DNA from: Acidobacteriota bacterium
Lineage (GTDB): Bacteria; Acidobacteriota; Terriglobia; Terriglobales; Acidobacteriaceae
Length of the DNA stretch: 17,604 bases
Assembly (NCBI GenBank): GCA_021793595.1
Contig: JAJYSL010000045.1
Coordinates: 6,890-24,493 of the forward strand
Direction: 5' to 3'
The notes below the pieces were generated by a model that saw only the letters and a list, made by a program, of their open reading frames with translations, was not told the origin of the DNA and did not search any database. The translations under genes and the position numbers were made by a program. The stretch's first letter is position 1. The number at the start of each line of letters is the position of its first letter. Positions 1 through 7,509 of this stretch are shown here, in pieces.

Positions 1-543
1 TATACATCGCACCCCAATTCGACCTTTATTCCAGTCACCGGTGTTCCGGAAGACCTGACCACCGTCACCGTCCAGAACCAGCATCCAGGCTATTGGGTCA
101 ATACTCAGAATCCAGTTGTGACGCTGTCTAGTCAGCCGCCTGTGCTGACCGGTACGAATCTTCCGGGTGCAAGCAGCTTCGTCCCCTCGCCAATCCAAAG
201 CATCACATACGGAATCTCGTCGGCGACTAGTGTTCTGCCGTCACCGTCGGCACCCGCACCGACAGATACCACCGTCGCAAGCGGTGTCGTTTGTCCACTT
301 CAGGCCAACCCGTCTGATCCTCCCGCAACCGTTTTCGCCACGCCAAAGGAGACTCTGACCCTACCTGCGGACGGCAATTATCTCATTCACTATTTTGCCA
401 AGGACTGCGCTGGGACTGACGAACTCCAATTTACCCAGAATGCCTCTTGCCCCGATGACCGTTCCGGAGTGAGAATTCAACTGCGGCGCGCCTCCGGCGG
501 CCGTCGGCTTCTTGCCGACCCGTGCCATGTCGAATTCACTTAG
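1..543 (+). CDS. C-terminal fragment of a probable exported hypothetical protein
   Basis: Frame 1 is open from the first base to TAG at 541-543, about 180 codons, with the start outside the window. The visible part is rich in Ser, Thr, Pro and Val and low in charge (for example SVLPSPSAPAPTDTT), typical of an extracellular linker or Ig-like beta protein. It is followed by a beta-like stretch near codons 120-140 (PADGNYLIHYFAKDCAG) that recalls Ig-like or adhesin-type domains of acidobacterial secreted proteins; this is from memory. The last 30 or so codons become Arg- and Cys-rich and look unlike what precedes, so the reading frame may be truncated or shifted here. No specific function can be assigned. 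The next gene starts over 120 bp downstream, so the two are probably separate units. Confidence 0.6.
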   Translation, partial: YTSHPNSTFIPVTGVPEDLTTVTVQNQHPGYWVNTQNPVVTLSSQPPVLTGTNLPGASSFVPSPIQSITYGISSATSVLPSPSAPAPTDTTVASGVVCPLQANPSDPPATVFATPKETLTLPADGNYLIHYFAKDCAGTDELQFTQNASCPDDRSGVRIQLRRASGGRRLLADPCHVEFT

Positions 544-666
544 CTGCAACCTCATCCTTCATGTATCTTGCTGTTCATAGAGTCATTCAACGAACTCGGG
601 AAAACGGATTCTCCGGGCACAATGTCTTTGCGTACGCATTCAAACGGCGCGGTTGAAGGAGCTGTG

Positions 667-1812
667 ATGGAACTCGAGAGTACCCTCCACCTGCAGCAGC
701 AAATCGCCCGTCTGCAGGCGTTGTTGGAGGCAAGCCACAAAATTCATAGCACCATCGAGCTCGATAGCGTGCTGCGCGCTGTGCTGGAGTTGAGTGTCCG
801 CGAGCTTGAAATGGCGGGTGCGTTCTTCACTGCGTTTCCATTTTCCTATGGAGAGATTCAGCCCCGCTTTCTGCTGCATCCGCCGACTTCCGATCCCAAG
901 CGCGGTTGTTTCCGTTTTCCCCTGCTGGATCGCAGCGGAGCGCTGCTGACAGAGATGATCGTGCTTACTCGGGATTGTGCGCCGCTCTCCTTATATGAGC
1001 AGGACTTCCTTGAGAATCTATCCATGCAGGCCGCGGTGGCGATTGAGAATGCCCGCTACCACGAGCGCACGCTCGACCTGGAAAGAGTGCAGCAGGATCT
1101 CGCCTCGGCGCGAGAAATTCAACGCAGCTTGTTGCCGCAATCGATGCCGGCGATTCCCGGATACAGCATCTCCGCGCGTTCCCAAACCTGTTATGAAGTT
1201 GGCGGAGACTATCTGGATATCCTTCCTTTGCCCGGCGGCAGCTGGATGATGTTGGTCGCCGATGTTGCCGGCAAAGGATTGGCTTCCGCCCTGGTGGGCA
1301 CCTCGTTTCGCTCGGCATTTCGCGCCATGGCTACATCCGGCCTTCCGCTGGAGGACATAGCGGCCAAACTCAATCATGTGCAGGAGTCTGATGGTGCGGA
1401 AACCCGCCGCCGTTACGTCACCGCCATCTTTGCCCAGCTGAATCCTGCCGAACACACGCTGGATGTAGTCAACGCCGGACATAATCCGGGATTTTTAGTG
1501 CATGGCAAAGATGTGCAGGAGATTGGCGCAAGCGGAACGCCCGTTGGCATGTTGCCCGGGATGACCTATACCTCGATGCGGTATCATCTGGAGCAAAACA
1601 GTCGATTTCTTTTGTATACGGACGGATTGACAGAGGTTTTTCGCGGAGAAGAGGAGTTTGGACCCGAACGCCTCGTCGAGGAAGTCCGTAGCTGGCGTGG
1701 TACACAGGCAGAACAGTTGCTCAACAGCGTCTGGTCCGCAGTAGAATCCTTCGATGGGGAACTTGAACTCACGGATGATCGCACGGCCCTGGCATTGCTG
1801 CGATTGCAGTAG
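667..1812 (+). CDS. GAF domain-containing SpoIIE/PP2C serine phosphatase (RsbU-like)
   Basis: A 381-residue cytoplasmic protein phosphatase that probably dephosphorylates the STAS protein encoded two genes downstream, activating a partner switch. Residues about 15-130 form a short GAF-like sensor domain (hydrophobic core, ending AAVAIENARYHERT). A helical linker with the typical AREIQRSLLPQ signature covers about 135-160, and the SpoIIE-type PP2C domain runs from about 165 to 381. Metal-binding acidic positions are visible: GGDY (D181), VADVAGKG (D199), YTDG (D319) and LTDDRTAL (D370/D371). There is no signal peptide or membrane segment. The frame is open upstream to 568, but ATG at 667 is preceded by GAAGGAG at 655-661 with ideal spacing and starts at the first domain-like residue, so I chose it. 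It leads the three-gene operon. Confidence 0.88.
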   Translation: MELESTLHLQQQIARLQALLEASHKIHSTIELDSVLRAVLELSVRELEMAGAFFTAFPFSYGEIQPRFLLHPPTSDPKRGCFRFPLLDRSGALLTEMIVLTRDCAPLSLYEQDFLENLSMQAAVAIENARYHERTLDLERVQQDLASAREIQRSLLPQSMPAIPGYSISARSQTCYEVGGDYLDILPLPGGSWMMLVADVAGKGLASALVGTSFRSAFRAMATSGLPLEDIAAKLNHVQESDGAETRRRYVTAIFAQLNPAEHTLDVVNAGHNPGFLVHGKDVQEIGASGTPVGMLPGMTYTSMRYHLEQNSRFLLYTDGLTEVFRGEEEFGPERLVEEVRSWRGTQAEQLLNSVWSAVESFDGELELTDDRTALALLRLQ

Positions 1813-1883
1813 CTACAGATGAGTCTGTTGGAACGCTTCGAATCGTGCAGGCAAGTTGGAAGGATTTCTTCCGGAGGTTGAGT

Positions 1884-2327
1884 ATGGTGCAGGAAATAAC
1901 ATCCGCGGTTGAGTTGAGGCTTCCTTCCAAATTAGGATTTGAGAAGGTTGCGATGCAAACTGCTTCAGGTGTTGCCCGGTTGATGGGGTTTCCCGACGAC
2001 CGGATTGAAGATCTGAAGACGGCGGTGGCCGAGGCTTGCATCAACGCCATCGAACACGGCAACCGCTTCGATGAACGGCTGAGTATCGGAATCGTTCTAT
2101 CCATGGAAGATGGCAAACTTGAAGTGAAAATCCTGGACTCCGGTTCGGGTCTGCATAAGAAAATTCGTCCACCAGACATCGACCGAAAAATGCATGGCGA
2201 AGAACAGACGCGCGGAATGGGCATGTTCCTGATGCAGGCACTGGTGGACGAAGCCGAATGGACTCAGACCCCGCACGGTGGAAATTGCGTACGCTTGATG
2301 ATCCGTCTAGACAAGGAAGAGGAGTGA
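1884..2327 (+). CDS. RsbW-like anti-sigma factor serine kinase (HATPase_c)
   Basis: A 147-residue GHKL-type ATPase of the SpoIIAB/RsbW group. Members bind a sigma factor or other partner and phosphorylate a STAS antagonist. The N box is AVAEACINAIEHGN (E50, N54), the G1 box is ILDSGSGL (D85, G87, G89) and the G2 box is RGMGMFLMQ (110-118). It has no dimerisation/phosphoacceptor domain, so it is not a two-component sensor kinase. The frame extends upstream to a GTG at 1845, but ATG at 1884 has GGAGG at 1873-1877 with a 6-nt gap, so 1884 is preferred. It lies 71 bp after the phosphatase and 9 bp before the STAS gene, which suggests co-transcription and translational coupling. Its binding partner is not encoded in the window. 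Confidence 0.9.
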   Translation: MVQEITSAVELRLPSKLGFEKVAMQTASGVARLMGFPDDRIEDLKTAVAEACINAIEHGNRFDERLSIGIVLSMEDGKLEVKILDSGSGLHKKIRPPDIDRKMHGEEQTRGMGMFLMQALVDEAEWTQTPHGGNCVRLMIRLDKEEE

Positions 2328-2336
2328 GATAGCGAT

Positions 2337-2711
2337 ATGGCCATGCAACCGCAACTGAACACCCGCGCCTCCGTGGATGAGGTGAAAGCGCCCGATGGAA
2401 GCCCTGTCGCCGTGCTGCGTTTTAGCGGCGATATCACCAGCACTTCGCGGGATGTTGTTTTCGGCGCTTACCAGGAAGTTCCAGGGGCCACTCGCAAGAT
2501 TGTCTTCGACTTTTCGAAAATGGAATACATGAACTCCAGCGGCATTGCGCTCATTATTGAACTGCTGATGGCTGCCAATAAAGCCGATCGCGCGGTGCAG
2601 AGCTATGGCTTGTCGCCGCATTTTCAAAAGGTCTTCACCATGGTCGGCCTCAACAAATATACCCGCCTGCATCCGGATGAGGCGACAGCGTGCGCCGCAT
2701 TTGCCGACTAA
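2337..2711 (+). CDS. STAS-domain anti-anti-sigma factor (RsbV/SpoIIAA-like)
   Basis: A 124-residue single STAS domain. The conserved loop YMNSSGIALI carries the likely phospho-acceptor, Ser68 by comparison with the DSSG loop of SpoIIAA (here Asn replaces Asp). The first strand VAVLRFSGDI and the strand KIVFDFSKMEY before the loop fit the fold. In the family, the unphosphorylated protein sequesters the kinase/anti-sigma factor; the kinase phosphorylates it and the PP2C phosphatase restores it. All three roles are encoded here in order. ATG 2337 is 9 bp after the preceding stop, with GGAAGAGGAG inside the end of the upstream gene at a rather long spacing; a second in-frame ATG at 2343 is possible. 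It is the last gene of the operon. Confidence 0.9.
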   Translation: MAMQPQLNTRASVDEVKAPDGSPVAVLRFSGDITSTSRDVVFGAYQEVPGATRKIVFDFSKMEYMNSSGIALIIELLMAANKADRAVQSYGLSPHFQKVFTMVGLNKYTRLHPDEATACAAFAD

Positions 2712-2896
2712 GTTCATTCAGACTCTGGCAATATAGATTGCGGTTAGGCTCGCGGTGAGTCCGCACGCCGGCAGATGCGCGTGCAGGATCGAGTTTGCGA
2801 AGGAAAGCGGCCCCGCGCGCGACTCGCGCATCTCAGTGGAAAGAAGCAGACTGACAATCTGCTGGCACCGCAAGCCCTCACCCGGGGTCATCCACC
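2712..2896 (+). promoter_or_regulatory. Structured leader upstream of fdhA (unrecognised RNA element)
   Basis: The 185-bp gap before fdhA has no ORF but strong pairing potential. A perfect 9-bp stem joins 2773-2781 (AGATGCGCG) to 2825-2833 (CGCGCATCT), with inner pairing of 2791-2794 to 2822-2825 (the last base competes with the outer stem). A perfect 6-bp stem joins 2763-2768 (GCACGC) to 2779-2784 (GCGTGC); it shares 2779-2781 with the first, so the two exclude each other. A third hairpin, AGCAGA/TCTGCT, lies at about 2846-2864. The fdhA ribosome-binding site is weak (GGGG at 2884-2887). Leaders of molybdoenzyme genes can carry Moco/Tuco riboswitches, but I do not find the conserved core, so the class is unassigned. 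Confidence 0.4.
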
Positions 2897-5800
2897 ATGA
2901 ATAATCATTCTTTGCACCACACAGTCGGCGCCCATTCTTCTGCCACCTCTTGCACGCTTCAAATTGACGGTGTCACGCGCACGGCCACAGTCGGCGAACC
3001 CTTGATCGATGTTCTCAATCGAATCGACAGAATCATTCCCCAGGTCTGTTATCACCCACAGCTTGGCCCGATTCAGACCTGCGATACCTGCATGGTCCAG
3101 GTCAACGGAAACCTGGTCCGCGCCTGTGGAACGCCGGTTGCCGACGGCATGCTCGTGGTTACAAAGTCCGAGTTGGTCGATGTGGCCCAGCGCGAAGCCT
3201 TCGACCGCATCCTGGGAAATCACATGCTCTATTGCACAGTTTGCGATAACAACAATGAAAATTGCACCGTGCATAACACCACCGCTCTGCTCGATGTGAA
3301 ACATCAGAAGCGCCCCTATAAACCCAAGCCTTATCCAGTCGACAATAGCAATCCCTTTTATCGCTACGATCCGGACCAATGCATCTTGTGTGGGCGCTGC
3401 GTGGAAGCCTGCCAGAATTTTCAGGTGAATGAAACGCTGTCAATAGATTGGGAGTCGCAGCATCCCCGGGTACTGTGGGATGGCGGCGAAACCATTGGCG
3501 GTTCCAGTTGCGTTTCCTGCGGGCACTGCATCACCGTTTGTCCCTGTAATGCGCTCATGGAAAAATCAATGATCGGCCACGCCGGATACTTTACCGGCCT
3601 GCCGCGCAAGGCGCTCGACAACATGATCGATGTTGTGAAGGGAGTCGAGCCGGAAATCGGATATGGCCCAATTCTCGCGGTTTCTCAGGTGGAAGCCGCA
3701 ATGCGAGAGCAGCGTGTCAAACGGACCAAGACCGTTTGCACCTATTGTGGTGTTGGATGCTCCTTCGACATCTGGACGAAAGATCGCCACATCCTGAAGG
3801 TTGAACCGGCCGAAGGCCCCGCCAATGGCATTTCCACCTGCGTCAAAGGAAAATTCGGCTGGGATTATGTGAACGCGGAAGATCGTCTGACGAAGCCATT
3901 GATCCGAGAAGGAGAGACATTTCGCCAGGCCACCTGGAAAGAAGCGCTCGAGTTGATCGGGAACAAATTGTCTGCGATTAAGAACGAGCATGGTCCGGAC
4001 GCCATCGGATTGATTGCATCCTCAAAATGCACGAATGAGGAAAGCTATCTGATGCAGAAGCTGGCTCGCGCCGTGATCGGCACCAACAATATCGATAACT
4101 GCTCCCGCTACTGCCAAACGCCCGCAACCATGGGCTTGTCTCGCACCGTTGGCTACGGCGGTGACAGCGGTTCGATTCGCGACATTGAAGCGGCAAAATT
4201 GGTCGTCATCATCGGCAGCAACACCTCAGAGAGCCATCCGGTTCTCGCGACCCGGGTGAAGCAGTCACACAAATTGCGAGGTCAACGTCTCATCGTCGCA
4301 GACCTGCGCGAGCATGAGATGGCTCGACGAGCCGACATTTTGATTCGACCGCGGCCGGGCACCGATCTGGTGTGGCTCTCTGCGGTTGCGAAATACATCG
4401 TTGACAACGGCCTGGCGAAGATGGAATTTGTCGATCGCTGGGTCAACGGCTTCGCGGAGTATCGTGACAGCCTGACTCCCTTCACGTTGGAATATGCGGA
4501 GCGACTGACTGGAATTTCCGCCGCAACCCTACAGCAGGTCGGTCAGGAAATTGCTCAGTCCGAAAGTGTTTGCATCTTGTGGGCTATGGGTGTCACGCAA
4601 CATTGCGGCGGCTCCGATACATCCACGTCGATTTCGAATCTATTGCTTCTCACGGGGAACTATATGCGGCCCGGGACTGGCGCATATCCTCTTCGCGGCC
4701 ACAATAATGTGCAAGGCGCCAGCGACTTCGGTTCCATGCCGAACGTTGTCTCCGGATATCAAAAAGTGGATGATCCTGAGGTCATCGGCCGCTTTGAGCA
4801 AGGATGGAATGTAAAGATGCCGACGACCAAGGGGCTCGACAATCACGAGATGATCGATGCAATCCATCAGGGAAAACTGAAGGCAATGTATCTGAAGGGC
4901 GAAGACACGATCACCTCCGATGCCAATGCAAATGATGTCCGAAAAGCATTGGAAGAACTCGAATTTTTGGTTGTGCAGGAGGTCATTTTAAGCGAGACAG
5001 CTCGCTACGCCGACGTGGTGCTGCCGGCCAGCCCGAGTCTGGAAAAAGATGGCACCTTCACTAACACGGAGCGCCGCATTCAGCGGCTGTATCAAGTGTT
5101 CGAGCCCTTAGGCGAAAGCAAACCAGACTGGCGCATCATTCAGGACGTTGCCAACGCGCTGGGCGCGAACTGGAACTACAGCCACCCGTCGGAAGTGATG
5201 AACGAAGTGGCTTCACTGACGCCCATGTTTGCCGGCGTCAATTATCAGCGTCTCGAAGGCTACAAGTCGCTGCAGTGGCCGGTGGCGGCTGACGGTTCTG
5301 ACCAGCCTATTCTCTTTAGCGAAAAATTTCCGTTCCCGGATGGCAAGGCGAAATTCTACCCGCTGGAATGGATCGAACCCTCCGAGCAGGTCAGTGATGA
5401 ATTCGATCTCCATCTGAATAACGGACGCCTGCTGGAGCATTTCGAAGCTGGAAACATGACCTTCCGCTGCAAGGGAATTATGGAAGAGACGCCGAACACC
5501 TGGGTGGAGATTTCTCCCGACCTAGCTGCGGATCGGGGCCTTGAAACCGGTCGGTGGGTCCGCCTTCGCTCGCAATATGGACAGGTGAAGGTGCAGGTTC
5601 TCGTCACGGACCGCGTTCAAGGAAAACAAATCTACCTGCCGTTGAATTCGAGCGAGCAGCCTGTCAATCGGCTGACCGGTACCGGCATCGATCGCGCCAC
5701 GCACACGCCGGCATACAAAGAAACCACCGTGCAAATGATTCCGCTGGAGGGGCAGGGAGCGAACCCCCTGCCGCGAGTGAATTTTCGTTTCGGCCATCCC

Positions 5801-5911
5801 ACTCCGCAAAATGGAGTCGAAGTGGAACGTAAATGGCAGCGCGACGATTATCGCTTGCCCGGCACCGCACCGGACGACAAGCTGGTACAGATTGCCAATC
5901 TGCAGGTCTAA
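2897..5911 (+). CDS. fdhA: Formate dehydrogenase alpha subunit, Mo/W-bis-MGD, Cys type
   Basis: A 1004-residue cytoplasmic-type formate dehydrogenase catalytic subunit that oxidises formate to CO2. Domain order: a 2Fe-2S ferredoxin-like domain (C51, C62, C65, C77); a NuoG-like His-Cys cluster site (H109, C113, C116, C123); two 4Fe-4S motifs (C162-C165-C168-C172 and C205-C208-C211-C215); the MopB 4Fe-4S site (C281, C284, C288, C315); then the molybdopterin domains and a C-terminal MGD-binding domain. The metal ligand is Cys406 in NCSRYCQTPA, where selenoenzymes have Sec, so no recoding is needed. No twin-arginine signal is present. No beta (flavin/NADH) subunit or fdhD is in the window, so the electron acceptor is unknown. 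The start ATG is at 2897 with a weak GGGG ribosome-binding site. The DUF1641 gene follows after 16 bp. Confidence 0.93.
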   Translation: MNNHSLHHTVGAHSSATSCTLQIDGVTRTATVGEPLIDVLNRIDRIIPQVCYHPQLGPIQTCDTCMVQVNGNLVRACGTPVADGMLVVTKSELVDVAQREAFDRILGNHMLYCTVCDNNNENCTVHNTTALLDVKHQKRPYKPKPYPVDNSNPFYRYDPDQCILCGRCVEACQNFQVNETLSIDWESQHPRVLWDGGETIGGSSCVSCGHCITVCPCNALMEKSMIGHAGYFTGLPRKALDNMIDVVKGVEPEIGYGPILAVSQVEAAMREQRVKRTKTVCTYCGVGCSFDIWTKDRHILKVEPAEGPANGISTCVKGKFGWDYVNAEDRLTKPLIREGETFRQATWKEALELIGNKLSAIKNEHGPDAIGLIASSKCTNEESYLMQKLARAVIGTNNIDNCSRYCQTPATMGLSRTVGYGGDSGSIRDIEAAKLVVIIGSNTSESHPVLATRVKQSHKLRGQRLIVADLREHEMARRADILIRPRPGTDLVWLSAVAKYIVDNGLAKMEFVDRWVNGFAEYRDSLTPFTLEYAERLTGISAATLQQVGQEIAQSESVCILWAMGVTQHCGGSDTSTSISNLLLLTGNYMRPGTGAYPLRGHNNVQGASDFGSMPNVVSGYQKVDDPEVIGRFEQGWNVKMPTTKGLDNHEMIDAIHQGKLKAMYLKGEDTITSDANANDVRKALEELEFLVVQEVILSETARYADVVLPASPSLEKDGTFTNTERRIQRLYQVFEPLGESKPDWRIIQDVANALGANWNYSHPSEVMNEVASLTPMFAGVNYQRLEGYKSLQWPVAADGSDQPILFSEKFPFPDGKAKFYPLEWIEPSEQVSDEFDLHLNNGRLLEHFEAGNMTFRCKGIMEETPNTWVEISPDLAADRGLETGRWVRLRSQYGQVKVQVLVTDRVQGKQIYLPLNSSEQPVNRLTGTGIDRATHTPAYKETTVQMIPLEGQGANPLPRVNFRFGHPTPQNGVEVERKWQRDDYRLPGTAPDDKLVQIANLQV

Positions 5912-5927
5912 ATAGGAGGGGAACGCC

Positions 5928-6506
5928 ATGGCTCAGCCGATTCGCAACTTCACTCCCCATCGAGACGAGAAGGAAGAACTGCGCGCCCAAGTGGAGAATG
6001 CTCCTTTGCAGCATGGCAAAGCTCTGTTAGCGGCGTACCAGTTATTGCAGGAGGCGCAGGACCACGGCGTGCTCGATACGCTGCGCGGCGCCATCGGGGC
6101 GGGCGACGCCATTGTCGACAAAGCGTCGGAATTCGCCAACACGCCCGAGGGCATTCGCGCCATGCGAAATTTTCTCGCCTTGTCGCGCGTATTCGCCAAC
6201 CTCAATCCGGAAAAGGTCGATGCCGTCGCCAACGCCATCACACAGGATCAATGCCGCGGAGATGCACCGGGGTGCGAACCGCCTTCGCTATGGAAATCGT
6301 TGCAGCGTATGAACAGTCGCAACAGCCGTCGAACGTTGGCAACCATCGCCGCCGTGACCGACGCGTTCGGCAAGGAGCCCGATCTTCCGCAGGCGAACCC
6401 GCTGCTCGGCAGCACTTCCGGCTGGCCACCACCGCGAATCGTACTACCGCTCGTGGCTCTTACGCTGGCCGGCGTCGCGGGCTACTGGATTGGCCGTCGC
6501 CACTAG
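5928..6506 (+). CDS. DUF1641 protein with C-terminal membrane anchor, formate dehydrogenase-associated
   Basis: A 192-residue protein. The core at about 44-90 (HGVLDTLRGAIGAGDAI, then ANTPEGIRAMRNFLAL) matches the DUF1641 family (YrhD-like), whose genes commonly sit beside formate dehydrogenase alpha subunits. Its molecular role is not established; an accessory or anchoring role is inferred. Residues 171-189 (IVLPLVALTLAGVAGYWIG) form one hydrophobic segment followed by RRH, the layout of a tail-anchored membrane protein. A hydrophilic, Pro- and Gly-containing linker (about 105-168) separates core and anchor. ATG 5928 has a strong AGGAGG at 5914-5919, much better than that of fdhA, and lies 16 bp after it, so the two genes are clearly one operon. 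The anchor could bring the soluble FdhA to the membrane. Confidence 0.85.
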   Translation: MAQPIRNFTPHRDEKEELRAQVENAPLQHGKALLAAYQLLQEAQDHGVLDTLRGAIGAGDAIVDKASEFANTPEGIRAMRNFLALSRVFANLNPEKVDAVANAITQDQCRGDAPGCEPPSLWKSLQRMNSRNSRRTLATIAAVTDAFGKEPDLPQANPLLGSTSGWPPPRIVLPLVALTLAGVAGYWIGRRH

Positions 6507-6599
6507 CTCCTGCTGCAGCGAATTACTGTGCCGTGGCACCCTCTTCCCACGGTTATGAATCCTAGTGTCTGGTAGACATTTCAGAAAGAGGAACAGTCC

Positions 6600-7505
6600 A
6601 TGGCACGCCCATATTGGTCTGGACAAATTCAGATTTCCCTGGTGTCCTTCGGCGTTTCGTTATTTCCGGCGACAGAGGCGGCCAGCCAGATCGCATTCCA
6701 TCAAATCGATCGAAGAACCGGCGAACGAATTCGCCATCAGAACGTCGCCCAGGATCAGGAAGCCGTCGATCGCTCCGACATCGTGAAAGGTTACGAAGTT
6801 CGCAAAGGTGAATACGTCACCATCGAGCCGGAGGAGATTGCGCACCTCCGCATTCCCAGCAAGAAGACACTCGAGATCGTGCAGTTCATCGACATCCACG
6901 AGATCGATCCCGCATTTTTTGAGAAGCCGTATTTCGCCGTTCCGCAGAACGATGCCCAGGCGCAGGCGTTTGCCGTTATCCAAAAGGCGCTGCGCGAGAC
7001 TGGCAAGGCTGGGCTGGGGGAGGCTGCTTTTGCCGGTCGTGAACACCTGATCGCTATCATGCCACCCACCGATCCAAAGTCGCGCGGTCTGATGGCCTAT
7101 ACCATGCGCTATCAGGCGGAGCTGCGCGACGCGTCGGAATATTTTTCTGGAATCAAAGAACACAGCATCGATAAGGACCAACTCGCGCTGGCCAAGGAAT
7201 TGATTCAACGCAGCACCGCAAAATTTCTTCCGACAAAATTTGAAGACAACTATGAAGTCGCCCTGCGCGAACTGATCGACGCCAAGATGGAGCATCATCC
7301 GCTTCCGCTGGAAGAGAAAGCCCCCAGGCGCGCAAAGGTCATCAACCTGATGGATGCGCTGCGCAAGAGCATCGGCGAACATCCGTCGTCTCGCGCCGCC
7401 CGGTCGTCGGTATGGAAACCTGTCACGGCAGAAAAGAAAAGCAAGTCGAAGTCCGGGGGCCTGAAGCTGGTCAAGCCGCACACCCGCCGAAAGAAGACTG
7501 CGTAG
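6600..7505 (+). CDS. ku: Ku protein, bacterial non-homologous end joining
   Basis: A 301-residue bacterial Ku. It forms a homodimeric ring on DNA double-strand ends and recruits LigD. It starts MARPYWSGQIQISLVSFGVS, the usual Ku N-terminus, and continues with the beta-barrel core (IVKGYEVRKGEYV, then EEI...IVQFIDIHEIDP) to about residue 255. The C-terminal tail (about 262-301) is Ser/Lys/Arg-rich and ends HTRRKKTA, resembling the basic tails that modulate DNA binding in bacterial Ku. ATG 6600 is preceded by AGAGGAA with good spacing. The ligD start lies only 4 bp after the stop, so the pair is co-transcribed and likely translationally coupled. The 93-bp gap upstream follows the fdh operon without a convincing terminator. 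Confidence 0.95.
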   Translation: MARPYWSGQIQISLVSFGVSLFPATEAASQIAFHQIDRRTGERIRHQNVAQDQEAVDRSDIVKGYEVRKGEYVTIEPEEIAHLRIPSKKTLEIVQFIDIHEIDPAFFEKPYFAVPQNDAQAQAFAVIQKALRETGKAGLGEAAFAGREHLIAIMPPTDPKSRGLMAYTMRYQAELRDASEYFSGIKEHSIDKDQLALAKELIQRSTAKFLPTKFEDNYEVALRELIDAKMEHHPLPLEEKAPRRAKVINLMDALRKSIGEHPSSRAARSSVWKPVTAEKKSKSKSGGLKLVKPHTRRKKTA

Positions 7506-7509
7506 AAAT

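Noticed and set aside
2712..2896. Naming the fdhA leader a Moco/Tuco riboswitch
   Set aside because: Context and the local strings GCGAAGGAA and GGAAAG are suggestive, but the conserved core and helix order could not be matched by eye.
4101..4121. Selenocysteine in formate dehydrogenase
   Set aside because: The metal-ligand position is encoded by TGC (Cys406), with no in-frame TGA.
6660..7481. A 273-codon open frame antisense to ku
   Set aside because: It sits opposite a well-conserved gene with no independent start signal or recognisable product.
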